From contig NZ_FQWY01000005.1 of assembly GCF_900129805.1 (NCBI RefSeq), forward strand, positions 34,070-98,069: 64,000 nt of DNA. Reading direction: 5' to 3'. The notes beneath the pieces are model-generated. The model had not been told where the DNA came from. It did no database searches and worked only from the letters and a program-made list of their open reading frames with translations. The stretch is from Thermosyntropha lipolytica DSM 11003 (lineage in GTDB: Bacteria; Bacillota; Syntrophomonadia; Syntrophomonadales; Syntrophomonadaceae). Shown one piece after another: positions 54,674-61,856 of this stretch (positions are counted from its first letter, which is position 1; the number at the start of each line of letters is the position of its first letter). Made by a program: the position numbers and the translations under genes.

Positions 54674-55138
54674 CTATATCTTCTTATTCATTACCTGCTG
54701 GTAAACCTCTTTAGCCCTTTTATAGTTCCCCGGGCTGTTATTATAGCGCAGTCCGTACCTATCCTTGATAACCACACTATTATCATGGTCAGCTTCGCTT
54801 ATGGCCAGCAAAACCTCATTCAGCTCTTTTATAACCTTCTGCAGTTCTTCCCATAAATCTTTATCTATGCGGCCCTGCAGCTCAGAAAGCGTAAAATGGT
54901 CGATCTTAAGGTCTGCCATAACCACCTGCTGCAACCTGACATTTTCCTGGCTGATAGGGGATATCTTTGCCATAAGCTGGTTTCGCTGCTGCAAAAGCCG
55001 CAAAAAGCGGTCCAGGTCAGGATCCTTCCCGTCCTTTAGGCACTCCTTCTGCTTTAAAGCCAGATCCCACATGGTAGAATAAAGCTTATGCTGTTCGCGA
55101 AAATTATCTATTATGCCGCGCACCAAACCTTCAGTCAT
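54674..55138 (-). CDS. FlgN-like flagellar chaperone candidate
   Basis: A 154-residue helical, acidic/basic protein with no signal. The helix LWEELQKVIKELNEVLLAISEADHDNS and the tail RYNNSPGNYKRAKEVYQQVM resemble FlgN-family export chaperones, which hold FlgK and FlgL before secretion; in Bacillus yvyG (flgN) sits before flgK. Here it follows fliT-like and fliS genes instead. The position within the flagellar run supports a chaperone role, but sequence alone is weak evidence. Confidence 0.55.
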   Translation of the reverse strand: MTEGLVRGIIDNFREQHKLYSTMWDLALKQKECLKDGKDPDLDRFLRLLQQRNQLMAKISPISQENVRLQQVVMADLKIDHFTLSELQGRIDKDLWEELQKVIKELNEVLLAISEADHDNSVVIKDRYGLRYNNSPGNYKRAKEVYQQVMNKKI

Positions 55139-55207
55139 ACCTGCTACCCTTCCTCATATCCTATATACTGTATACTTCTTCCCAAGCCTCTTTCCTCTTC
55201 CTCTTTA

Positions 55208-55621
55208 TTATCTGCGGCGGTCAAAAAACCAGCTCTCCCCTTCCCGGCCTTCTCCGTCATAAGCCCTGCGTGCTTTTTCATTCTGCTTTAATGCCTTGAT
55301 CTTTTCACCTATGCGGTCCGCCTTTTCCCGCAAAAGCTGCCGGCTCCTCTCTTCCTGCCCTTTTATAAAAAGCATGAGCTCCCTTATTTCCGGATCCTGT
55401 TTAATACTGAAAGCGGCATCCCCCAGGCGGGAAAAAATCTCCTCAATAAAAGAGATCGCCTTATCTTTCTCCTCCAGCACCTCTAAGAGCATATCCTCCC
55501 AGTTTTCCTCATCTTCGCTGATGCTCTCTATCACCATAAGCTGGCGGCAGGAAACATCCATAAGGTACATAAAAGCCGCCTTCAGCTCCTCCCGGACTTC
55601 AAAAGCAAAACTATCCATCAT
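55208..55621 (-). CDS. FliT-like flagellar chaperone candidate
   Basis: A 137-residue, highly helical protein immediately after fliS (seven-base gap), where fliT lies in Bacillus. It contains a long amphipathic region (EEKDKAISFIEEIFSRLGDAAFSI) and an Arg/Lys-rich C-terminus. FliT proteins chaperone FliD and are poorly conserved, so position is the main evidence. Start ATG-ATG with GAGGAGCG upstream. Confidence 0.55.
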   Translation of the reverse strand: MMDSFAFEVREELKAAFMYLMDVSCRQLMVIESISEDEENWEDMLLEVLEEKDKAISFIEEIFSRLGDAAFSIKQDPEIRELMLFIKGQEERSRQLLREKADRIGEKIKALKQNEKARRAYDGEGREGESWFFDRRR

Positions 55622-55628
55622 CGCTCCT

Positions 55629-56054
55629 CTATCCTTTTACACTTATATTCTGGGGCCGGCTTTTTTCCAAAAGGCTCTGGGCCTGCTTTTTCACCACTTC
55701 CTGCCAGGTATCCCGCAGTTCTGTCAGAAAAACTTCTACTTCATCGAGAATAGCCGCATCTTTCCGCACATTGGCCTCCACCAGACGCCGGTAGAGGTAA
55801 TCATATATGCTGTAAAGCTGTTTAGCTATATCATATTCCATTTTCAAAGTAACCATAAGTTCGGTAATAATATCCTGGGCTTTTATAAGGTGGTTGTGGG
55901 CCTTATTATAATCCTTCTCCTTTATCCCTTCCCGGGCCAGCTTCACATTCTTTATAGCTCCTTCATAAAGCATGAGGAGAAGTTTGCCAGGAGATAAAGT
56001 TTCAACACTCGTCTTTTTGTATTGATCATATGCCTGGGCATACATATTCATCAT
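55629..56054 (-). CDS. fliS: Flagellar export chaperone FliS
   Basis: Binds flagellin in the cytoplasm and prevents early polymerisation; in Bacillus it also takes part in the FliW-CsrA-flagellin switch. The 141-residue protein has AYDQYKKTSVETLSPGKLLLMLYEGAIKNVKLA (about 7-39), the core FliS motif, followed by LIKAQDIITELMVTLKMEYDIAKQLYSIYDYL. Flagellin itself is not in the window. It lies between flaG and the FliT-like gene. Confidence 0.95.
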   Translation of the reverse strand: MMNMYAQAYDQYKKTSVETLSPGKLLLMLYEGAIKNVKLAREGIKEKDYNKAHNHLIKAQDIITELMVTLKMEYDIAKQLYSIYDYLYRRLVEANVRKDAAILDEVEVFLTELRDTWQEVVKKQAQSLLEKSRPQNISVKG

Positions 56055-56154
56055 CCATCAAGCCTCCCTAGAAAAATAATTCGCACCGGAAAGCACAAGT
56101 CCTTTTTCTTTTTTCTTCCTTTTTCCTGCTATTTACAACACCATTTTTCCATTT

Positions 56155-56538
56155 CTAAACCAGGGCATCGACAAAAACCCCCAGGAATTTATCCAGCACT
56201 TCCCGGATACGGGCGGAAATCTCCAGCATATACTCCGGGGGGATTTCACGGATAACCGTGTTGGAATCAGTATCTACCACCTTTATCTGATAGCGTCCGC
56301 TATTCTCATGCAGCCTGAACTCAAGATGATAGTTGCTGAGGCGGAAAGCCTCATTGGCTGTAGCTACCGCCTGCTTCAGCACTTCCGGATTAAGCTCCTT
56401 TTCTTTTTCCCGACTTAAAATGTTTACATTTACCCCTTGCGCCGCCATCCGGGAAGAAGCCTCTTCTGCTCCCTCACTTCGCACCCGGAAGTCATGCTTT
56501 ATATAATCAACTGCTGCTGCCTGCCCTTCAATCCGCAT
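56155..56538 (-). CDS. flaG: FlaG family protein
   Basis: A 127-residue protein with the C-terminal FlaG domain: FRLHENSGRYQIKVVDTDSN then VIREIPPEYMLEISARIREVLDKFLGVFVD. In Bacillus the homologue yvyC precedes fliD; FlaG proteins affect filament length. The ATG at 56538 has GGGAGGCGAG; an in-frame ATG six codons earlier does not. A sigma-D-like promoter lies just upstream, so flaG-fliS-fliT probably form a late flagellar unit. Confidence 0.9.
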   Translation of the reverse strand: MRIEGQAAAVDYIKHDFRVRSEGAEEASSRMAAQGVNVNILSREKEKELNPEVLKQAVATANEAFRLSNYHLEFRLHENSGRYQIKVVDTDSNTVIREIPPEYMLEISARIREVLDKFLGVFVDALV

Positions 56539-56571
56539 AAACTCGCCTCCCAGCACAATCTTCTGTATTAA

Positions 56572-56598
56572 ATATCGTTACATTTATATAAAACTTTA
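56572..56598 (-). promoter_or_regulatory. Sigma-D (sigma-28) like promoter of flaG
   Basis: On the minus strand, TAAA (56595-56598), a 15-base spacer and AACGATAT (56572-56579) match the sigma-D consensus TAAA-N15-GCCGATAT at 10 of 12 positions. It lies about 35 bases before the flaG start and would give late-class flagellar expression. Confidence 0.65.
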
Positions 56599-56610
56599 AT
56601 CTTTTTAAAT

Positions 56611-56630
56611 TGGGGACGGTTCTTTTTTTA
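56611..56630. repeat. Dispersed ACGGTTCTT element, half copy
   Basis: TTGGGGACGGTTCTTTTTTT-like sequence in the flaG/rhomboid divergent region. The GACGGTTCTT core also forms the arms of hairpins at 27388-27427 and, in reverse complement, at 7164-7172. Here only one arm is visible, so it is not a working terminator. Confidence 0.5.
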
Positions 56631-56764
56631 AAAACTGTTACGAATCGTAATATATTGCAAATAAAAATCCCCGAGCAGCCGGGTAAAAGCAAAAACCTCT
56701 TTTTATCTCTTTATATTCTTTTCCCAAAATGCTACATTGTTAATAAAAAAGAAAGAGGGAAAAT

Positions 56765-57412
56765 ATGATTCCTTTACGCGACAGCACCCCCAGCCGTTCA
56801 TTTCCGCTGGTAACCGTGCTCATTATCCTGGCCAATATTTATGTTTTCTATCAGCAAATAACCAGCGGCCCTGTCGGTATGGAAGCTATGATCTACCAGA
56901 AAGGATTTATCCCTTCCCATCTGCTATACCATCCCACATCGGCCGTAACCTATATGTTCCTGCACGGCAGCCTTATGCACATAATATCCAATATGTGGAT
57001 GCTGTGGCTGCTGGGCGATAATGTGGAAGACCGCATGGGCAAGATGCGCTTTATTATTTTCTATCTCCTCTGCGGCATCATAGCTGCTCTGGTTCATTAT
57101 TACATAAATCCTCATTCATCTATTCCGGTAGTAGGGGCTTCCGGGGCTATCGCCGGGGTCATGGGGGCTTATTTCATTATGTTTCCCCGGGCCCGCATCC
57201 TTACCTGGGTTCCCCCTTTCTTCCTTTTTACCTTTCCCGCCTGGTTCTATCTGGGAATATGGATCCTGACCCAGCTGTGGGCCGGCTTAGGCAGCCTGGC
57301 GGCATTAGAACACCCTACCATAGCTTTCTGGGCCCATATCGGAGGCTTTGCAGCGGGGGTAATCCTGCATCCTTTTTTCGTATCCAGAGAAAACACCGAC
57401 CATTACTATTAA
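56765..57412 (+). CDS. Rhomboid family intramembrane serine protease
   Basis: Membrane protease that cuts transmembrane substrates. The 215-residue protein has six hydrophobic segments, HGSLMHIISNMWMLW near 67-81 carrying the conserved His and Asn, the catalytic Ser126 in GASGAIAGVMG, and catalytic His191 in AHIGGFAAG. All key residues are intact. It is the only plus-strand gene in the flagellar region, between flaG and the YjfB-like gene. The start ATG has AGAGGGA upstream. Substrate unknown. Confidence 0.93.
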   Translation: MIPLRDSTPSRSFPLVTVLIILANIYVFYQQITSGPVGMEAMIYQKGFIPSHLLYHPTSAVTYMFLHGSLMHIISNMWMLWLLGDNVEDRMGKMRFIIFYLLCGIIAALVHYYINPHSSIPVVGASGAIAGVMGAYFIMFPRARILTWVPPFFLFTFPAWFYLGIWILTQLWAGLGSLAALEHPTIAFWAHIGGFAAGVILHPFFVSRENTDHYY

Positions 57413-57420
57413 AAAATCGT

Positions 57421-57458
57421 AAAAAAAAAGCGGTTTTTCTCTTATCCCCACCGCTTTT
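57421..57458 (-). terminator. Intrinsic terminator between rhomboid and YjfB-like genes
   Basis: AAAAGCGGT and ACCGCTTTT flank a 15-base loop. On the minus strand a long T-run follows, so it ends the fliD/YjfB transcript; on the plus strand there is no T-run, and it lies just past the rhomboid stop. Confidence 0.8.
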
Positions 57459-57474
57459 GGCACTTTGCATATAC

Positions 57475-57672
57475 TTATATACGAATATCAATATGGGCTC
57501 CCAGATGGGGCATAACCGACTGCTCCATAGCCTTAACACTGGCAGCCATAACTTCAAGCACCCCATCCATCTGAACCTGAGCCTGTTCCATCGCCATTTT
57601 CAAGACAGAAACCCCTGCCTTCTGCATAAGCTCTGCCTGATGAAAACTTATCGACCAGGCCGCTATATCCAT
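57475..57672 (-). CDS. YjfB-like motility-associated small protein
   Basis: A 65-residue protein beginning MDIAAWSISFHQAELMQKAG and continuing with a helical VSVLKMAMEQAQVQMDGVLE, the pattern of the YjfB motility family (PF14070), which is controlled by sigma-D in Bacillus. Its precise role is unknown. It has an AGAGGTGATA ribosome site, follows the 121-residue protein by 15 bases and is closed by a terminator. Confidence 0.85.
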   Translation of the reverse strand: MDIAAWSISFHQAELMQKAGVSVLKMAMEQAQVQMDGVLEVMAASVKAMEQSVMPHLGAHIDIRI

Positions 57673-57687
57673 ATTATCACCTCTTCT

Positions 57688-58053
57688 CTAGGAAACCACA
57701 TACGGCCTCAATTCTTCCTCCAGGGTCTGCTTCCAGTACCTGAAAGCCGGCTCCAAACTGGTCCTTACTATCTCCAGGGCTTTATATCCCCTTTCCTCCT
57801 CATAGTTTTGCACTATAAGGCTGAAAGCATCTCTCAGCTTATCGGTGGCCTGTTTTATCCTGCCGGCGGCCAGATCAGGCGACATGAAAAGCAAGCTGTT
57901 CTCAATGGTGAGAAAAGCTTCCATCGTATCATGCAGCACCCCGGTAGTAGCCTCTATCTCCAGAGCTTCTAGTTTATCCCTGGTATAGGCAAAGGCTTCC
58001 TCCATCGTCCCCAAAAGCTCCAGAATATTCTGCACTACCGTTTTATCCAGCAT
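57688..58053 (-). CDS. Uncharacterised 121-residue protein in the fliD operon
   Basis: Not recognised. It is helical and acidic (MLDKTVVQNILELLGTMEEA to EEELRPYVVS), with KALEIVRTSLEPAFRYWKQTLEEE at the C-terminus, and looks cytoplasmic. It lies between fliD and the YjfB-like gene where chaperone-like proteins such as FliS/FliT are common, so a flagellar export or assembly role is possible but only by position. Confidence 0.7.
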   Translation of the reverse strand: MLDKTVVQNILELLGTMEEAFAYTRDKLEALEIEATTGVLHDTMEAFLTIENSLLFMSPDLAAGRIKQATDKLRDAFSLIVQNYEEERGYKALEIVRTSLEPAFRYWKQTLEEELRPYVVS

Positions 58054-58143
58054 ACAACCCCTGCTTTCTCTCCAGTATTTCTTCCTCCCCCTTTGCTAAT
58101 ATTTCGCTCCTTAACTTAAAATTCCTGCTGCTGCCATCCCCTG

Positions 58144-59610
58144 CTATTTGCCAGCTGACAGGTGCATCATCAGCCAGTCTCCCTGGCTCTGCATTTTGGC
58201 CAGGGCTTTTTCCATAGCCGTAAACTGCCTCCAGTATTTTTCTTCTATCTTGGCCAGTTTTTCCTGCATCTGGGCCATTTTCTTCTCCTGCTGCAAAATC
58301 TCCTTGCCCAGCAGGCTGTTATCTACTTTATAGTCATCCCGCCCTGCTTTATCTACTATCTGTCTTATAGCACTGTTCACCTTTTCATAAACCTTCTGGG
58401 CCATGCCATTTCCGCTGCTGTTGGTAAAAAAGCTCATTACCCCTTCCAGATCTTCACTTAAGGCATTGCGCAGTTTTTCCTCATTTACATAAAGTTTGCC
58501 CTTGTCATTCCAGGAAAGGGTAGTTATGCCCAGGGAACTCAAAGTCTTGTACTTTCCTTCCAGCCCGGGAACAGCATCCATAACCGTCATGCGGATACCG
58601 CTGGCTATGCTAGAAAGCAAGGGATCAGCATTCAAAAGCCCGCTCCTGGCTTTTTCTTCCCACAGCTCGATTTCTTTTTCCTTCAGCTCTTTCTTCTGTT
58701 CTTCGGTCAAAGGAGGATAGTCCCGGTATCTCTTTTCGGTAAGCCTGGTATTTATCTTTTCCATCACCTCATTATAGGCTTCCACAAAGGCTTTTATCTT
58801 CTCTACGGCCCGGTCTATATCCTGGCTCACTGTCACCTGGGCTACCCCTTCCCCTTTCAAAACCAGGCTCATGCCCAGAACCTTTATCTGATTGGAAGAA
58901 AAGGTTAAAACCTCACCGTCATTTATCTTAACCTGGGCATCCTGCCCGCTGCTTAAGGTGACTTCCTCATCCACATTATAAGCTCCGCCCAGCAGGCCAG
59001 CCAGATTAGCTGCTCCTCCATCATCCAGAGCCTTTACCTTGATAACCGCACTACTCCCGGTATCTACCGACATAAGGAAAAAGCGGTTTAAGTTCTCATC
59101 ATAGACAGCCCGGATACCGGTAGTATTAGTATAAGCATTTATTCTAGCTGCTGCCTGTTTGGCTCCTTCTCCCTCCTCAAGGCTTATCTCCGCACTCCCT
59201 TTGCTGCCGGTAATGACCAGAGTCCCGGCCTGGGCTGCAAAATTGCTTTCTACCGCTGCCTGATAACTCGCACCTGTTGCCAGCTTCTCTACCTCTATCT
59301 TATAATTGCCGGTTATCCCCCCGGCATCAACCCCGGAAGCCTGCACCACACTTTCACTGCTGCTTACTGCTTTACGGCCCAGGAAATTGCTCTGCAACCG
59401 CAGATCAAAAGCGGCATTGCGCAAAGCCAGGAGTTTGGTATTAATCTCCCGATAGCCGCTTCTTTTCCACTCCAGGATCTGCTTTTCCTGGGCAATGCGG
59501 TCCACCCTTCTCTGTTCCAGCCGCATAAGCTGTTTTACTATCTTTTCCGTATCCAAACCGCTTGCCATCCCGCCAAAGCGGATATTGTTTATATTACTCG
59601 TATAGGACAT
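58144..59610 (-). CDS. fliD: Flagellar hook-associated protein 2 (filament cap)
   Basis: Secreted cap that guides flagellin polymerisation at the filament tip. The 488-residue protein has the N-terminal D0 segment NNIRFGGMASGLDTEKIVKQLMRLEQ, variable central domains, FliD_C with VEAYNEVMEKINTRLTEKRYRDYPPLTEEQKKELKE near 265-300, and a C-terminal coiled coil (QQEKKMAQMQEKLAKIEEKYWRQFTAMEKALAKMQSQ). Length is normal. It has GGAGGGATACC before the ATG and lies 27 bases after csrA. Confidence 0.95.
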   Translation of the reverse strand: MSYTSNINNIRFGGMASGLDTEKIVKQLMRLEQRRVDRIAQEKQILEWKRSGYREINTKLLALRNAAFDLRLQSNFLGRKAVSSSESVVQASGVDAGGITGNYKIEVEKLATGASYQAAVESNFAAQAGTLVITGSKGSAEISLEEGEGAKQAAARINAYTNTTGIRAVYDENLNRFFLMSVDTGSSAVIKVKALDDGGAANLAGLLGGAYNVDEEVTLSSGQDAQVKINDGEVLTFSSNQIKVLGMSLVLKGEGVAQVTVSQDIDRAVEKIKAFVEAYNEVMEKINTRLTEKRYRDYPPLTEEQKKELKEKEIELWEEKARSGLLNADPLLSSIASGIRMTVMDAVPGLEGKYKTLSSLGITTLSWNDKGKLYVNEEKLRNALSEDLEGVMSFFTNSSGNGMAQKVYEKVNSAIRQIVDKAGRDDYKVDNSLLGKEILQQEKKMAQMQEKLAKIEEKYWRQFTAMEKALAKMQSQGDWLMMHLSAGK

Positions 59611-59637
59611 GGTATCCCTCCTTCTTAAGGACCTTCT

Positions 59638-59871
59638 CTATTTCTCTTCCCTTTTCCACAGCCGGCTTATAGCTCCAGCCTCCCTGACATTGCGGACAGC
59701 TTCCCGGTTAGCCTCCCTTACCTCTTCATAGATCTCCTTGCGCACTATGCTTACCTGGCGGGGAGCATTAATGCCTATTTTCACCACTTCATTCTGAATA
59801 TCGATTATACTAATTTCAATATCATCACCGATGATTATACTTTCACCCTTACGGCGCCCTAAAACCAGCAA
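59638..59871 (-). CDS. csrA: Carbon storage regulator CsrA
   Basis: RNA-binding dimer that blocks translation of target mRNAs, in Bacillus that of hag (flagellin), and is titrated by FliW. The 77-residue protein begins MLVLGRRKGESIIIGDDIEISI and has the RNA-binding GINAPRQVSIVRKEIYEEV. The TTG start is three bases past the fliW stop, with GGGGAG upstream; fliW-csrA are coupled. Its usual target gene, hag, is not adjacent here. Confidence 0.95.
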   Translation of the reverse strand: MLVLGRRKGESIIIGDDIEISIIDIQNEVVKIGINAPRQVSIVRKEIYEEVREANREAVRNVREAGAISRLWKREEK

Positions 59872-59874
59872 ATC

Positions 59875-60342
59875 TTATCTCCCCTCCCCGGCCGCACACC
59901 TTATCTTTTCCGCCTCACCGGGAAAAATAAAGTGCTTAGTATTATAATCGGAATCTACGGCCACAAACTGAAGCCCTATTTTTTCTTCCGTATTTATAAT
60001 AAGGGGAGCCAGCAGATTAGCGGTCGTAAGCCGGTAATCATCGGGAACTGTCAGGATAACAAAAACCGCAATATTCTCCCCTTTTTCCTTAAGCTTGAGC
60101 TTTCTTACCACCTCATCCCCCAGCTTTATCTCATAAGCCGGGAAAAACACAAAAGGGTCAGCCAGCATAAAGCATAATTCCTCATTCCCCACCGCCTGCA
60201 TATAATAAAAAGGGCTCCCCTCCTCCAGCGGTATAATCACAAATTCCTTCTCTTCTTCAAAAGCAGGAAGCCCTTCCGGAAACTTTATTATACTGTTCTC
60301 CTCAATCTCCATTTTCCCCAGCACCCGGCTTGCAATCTGCAT
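59875..60342 (-). CDS. fliW: Flagellar assembly factor FliW
   Basis: Binds flagellin or CsrA and relieves CsrA repression once flagellin is exported. The 155-residue protein has NSIIKFPEGLPAFEEEKEFVIIPLEEGSPFYYMQAV near 17-52, the family core, and LTTANLLAPLIINTEEKIGLQ near 105. The ATG at 60342 has AAAGGAGCGAG upstream (a TTG precedes it). Between DUF6470 and csrA as in Bacillus. Confidence 0.94.
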   Translation of the reverse strand: MQIASRVLGKMEIEENSIIKFPEGLPAFEEEKEFVIIPLEEGSPFYYMQAVGNEELCFMLADPFVFFPAYEIKLGDEVVRKLKLKEKGENIAVFVILTVPDDYRLTTANLLAPLIINTEEKIGLQFVAVDSDYNTKHFIFPGEAEKIRCAAGEGR

Positions 60343-60364
60343 CAAAGCTCGCTCCTTTCCGCTC

Positions 60365-60925
60365 CTAAACCTTGATATCCAGGTTTTCTCCTACCCAGTC
60401 TATCTTAATGTAGTTTTTCTGTTCCAGATAAACCTCCACCTTTCCCGGGGTAAAAAGGTTTTCCACCCTTCCCCGTACAAGCTCCAGTTCCACCTCTCCC
60501 GGGATAAATTCCACCTCTACTGGCTTTACCTCCCAGGTTATATCCGGAGGCTGTTTGGGAATAGCCGTAACATTAAAATCGGCCATCTCTCCCCATCCCT
60601 TTTCCGCCACATCTTCCAGCCGGACTCCCTCTTCAATACGGGCCAGCATATCCCCTTCTTCTGCTATGTCGCCAATAGCCTTTAAGACCTGCTCTCTTCC
60701 CCGCTCGGCATAATAGCGTATAAAATCATCCAGGGTTCGCTTTTCCATATCGGCAAAACACCTGCGCTGGTCGATATACACCCGGGGAAGATGGTTATTA
60801 AGCCTGAGCTCCGGCTTTTTTATATTAAGCTCAATCTTAGGCAGTGTCGTTCGCAAAGGCAGAAAAGGTTTCTGTATATTAAGCCCTATGCGGGCAAATT
60901 CCTGTTCGATCCTGAGCCTGAGCAA
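60365..60925 (-). CDS. DUF6470 (YviE-like) protein
   Basis: A 186-residue protein of the family found between flgL and fliW in Bacillus (yviE). Repeated beta-rich motifs are seen (FARIGLNIQKPFLPL, LPKIELNIKKPELRL, LPRVYIDQRRCFAD), followed by a helical middle and a C-terminal beta part with VEVEFIPGEVELELV. The function is not known; expression with flagellar genes is inferred from position. TTG start with GGAGG eight bases upstream. Confidence 0.88.
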   Translation of the reverse strand: MLRLRIEQEFARIGLNIQKPFLPLRTTLPKIELNIKKPELRLNNHLPRVYIDQRRCFADMEKRTLDDFIRYYAERGREQVLKAIGDIAEEGDMLARIEEGVRLEDVAEKGWGEMADFNVTAIPKQPPDITWEVKPVEVEFIPGEVELELVRGRVENLFTPGKVEVYLEQKNYIKIDWVGENLDIKV

Positions 60926-60942
60926 AGCCTAGCCCTCCTCAA

Positions 60943-61836
60943 TTAGCGGAGAAAATCAACCAGGCTGGGCTGAATAATGCGGGCACCTGCCGCCAGCGAA
61001 GCCCGGTAGACATTTTCCTGCATTTTAAGCTGCATGATAACTTCCGCCAGATCGGCATCTTCATTGGCCGCCAGAAGCCCGGTAAAAGAAATGCCGGTTG
61101 ACTCCAGACGGCTCTTTTGCAGCTCCAGCCGGTTAGTCTTGGCACCAATAACCGAGCGGGCCGTAAGCATATCCCCCATTTTGTCATCGATCTTGCTCAA
61201 GGCCGCACTTATCTGGCTGAGCTTCCCATCCCTGATGTCGTTTACCAGGTTATCCAGCAGGGTAAATATACCTTCTTTGCCATTATGATCAGTGAAAAAA
61301 TAATTCATATCCCGGTTGGTTATATTGATAGGTATGGTAATCCCTACCCCTATCTCCAGCTCCAGGTATTCGTCATTGCCCTGCCAGCTATTTCCCTGAC
61401 AGGGGGGCTCTGTAACATTGCGCCCGCCAAAAACATGCTTGGTGCCGTAAGTAGTGTTGGCAATAAGCTTTATCTGTTCATTAAGCTCTTTTACCTCATC
61501 AGCAATAGCCTGATGGGCACCGGGATCGTTCGTCCCATTGGCCGCCTTGACGGTAAGCTCCCTTACCCGGTGCAGGATCTGGGTAATATTATCCAGAGCC
61601 GAATCCGTAGTTTCCATAAAATTTATCGCTTCATTTATGTTGGCCAGATACTGCTCATTTTCTACAATATTAGTTCTAAGCCGCAGCGATTTTACCAGCC
61701 CGGCCGGATTGTCAGAAGGCATGTTCAGCTTGCGCCCGGTAGCCAGCTGCCGCTGGTATTTGTCCATCATCCGGTAGTTGTTGTTCAGGTTGCGCATAAG
61801 GTCGTTTACCAGCATATTATTGGTAATCCTGATCAC
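60943..61836 (-). CDS. flgL: Flagellar hook-associated protein 3
   Basis: Junction protein between FlgK and the filament. The 297-residue protein has the flagellin-like N-terminal D0 region (MIRITNNMLVNDLMRNLNNN then YRMMDKYQRQLATGRKLNMPSDNPAGLVKSLRLR) and C-terminal LEVIMQLKMQENVYRASLAAGARIIQPSLVDFL-like segment (AEVIMQLKMQENVYRASLA). The start is GTG. It sits 20 bases after flgK. Not flagellin itself: the central domain and context identify FlgL. Confidence 0.95.
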   Translation of the reverse strand: MIRITNNMLVNDLMRNLNNNYRMMDKYQRQLATGRKLNMPSDNPAGLVKSLRLRTNIVENEQYLANINEAINFMETTDSALDNITQILHRVRELTVKAANGTNDPGAHQAIADEVKELNEQIKLIANTTYGTKHVFGGRNVTEPPCQGNSWQGNDEYLELEIGVGITIPINITNRDMNYFFTDHNGKEGIFTLLDNLVNDIRDGKLSQISAALSKIDDKMGDMLTARSVIGAKTNRLELQKSRLESTGISFTGLLAANEDADLAEVIMQLKMQENVYRASLAAGARIIQPSLVDFLR

Positions 61837-61856
61837 TGCTTTCTTCCCCCTTCTTA

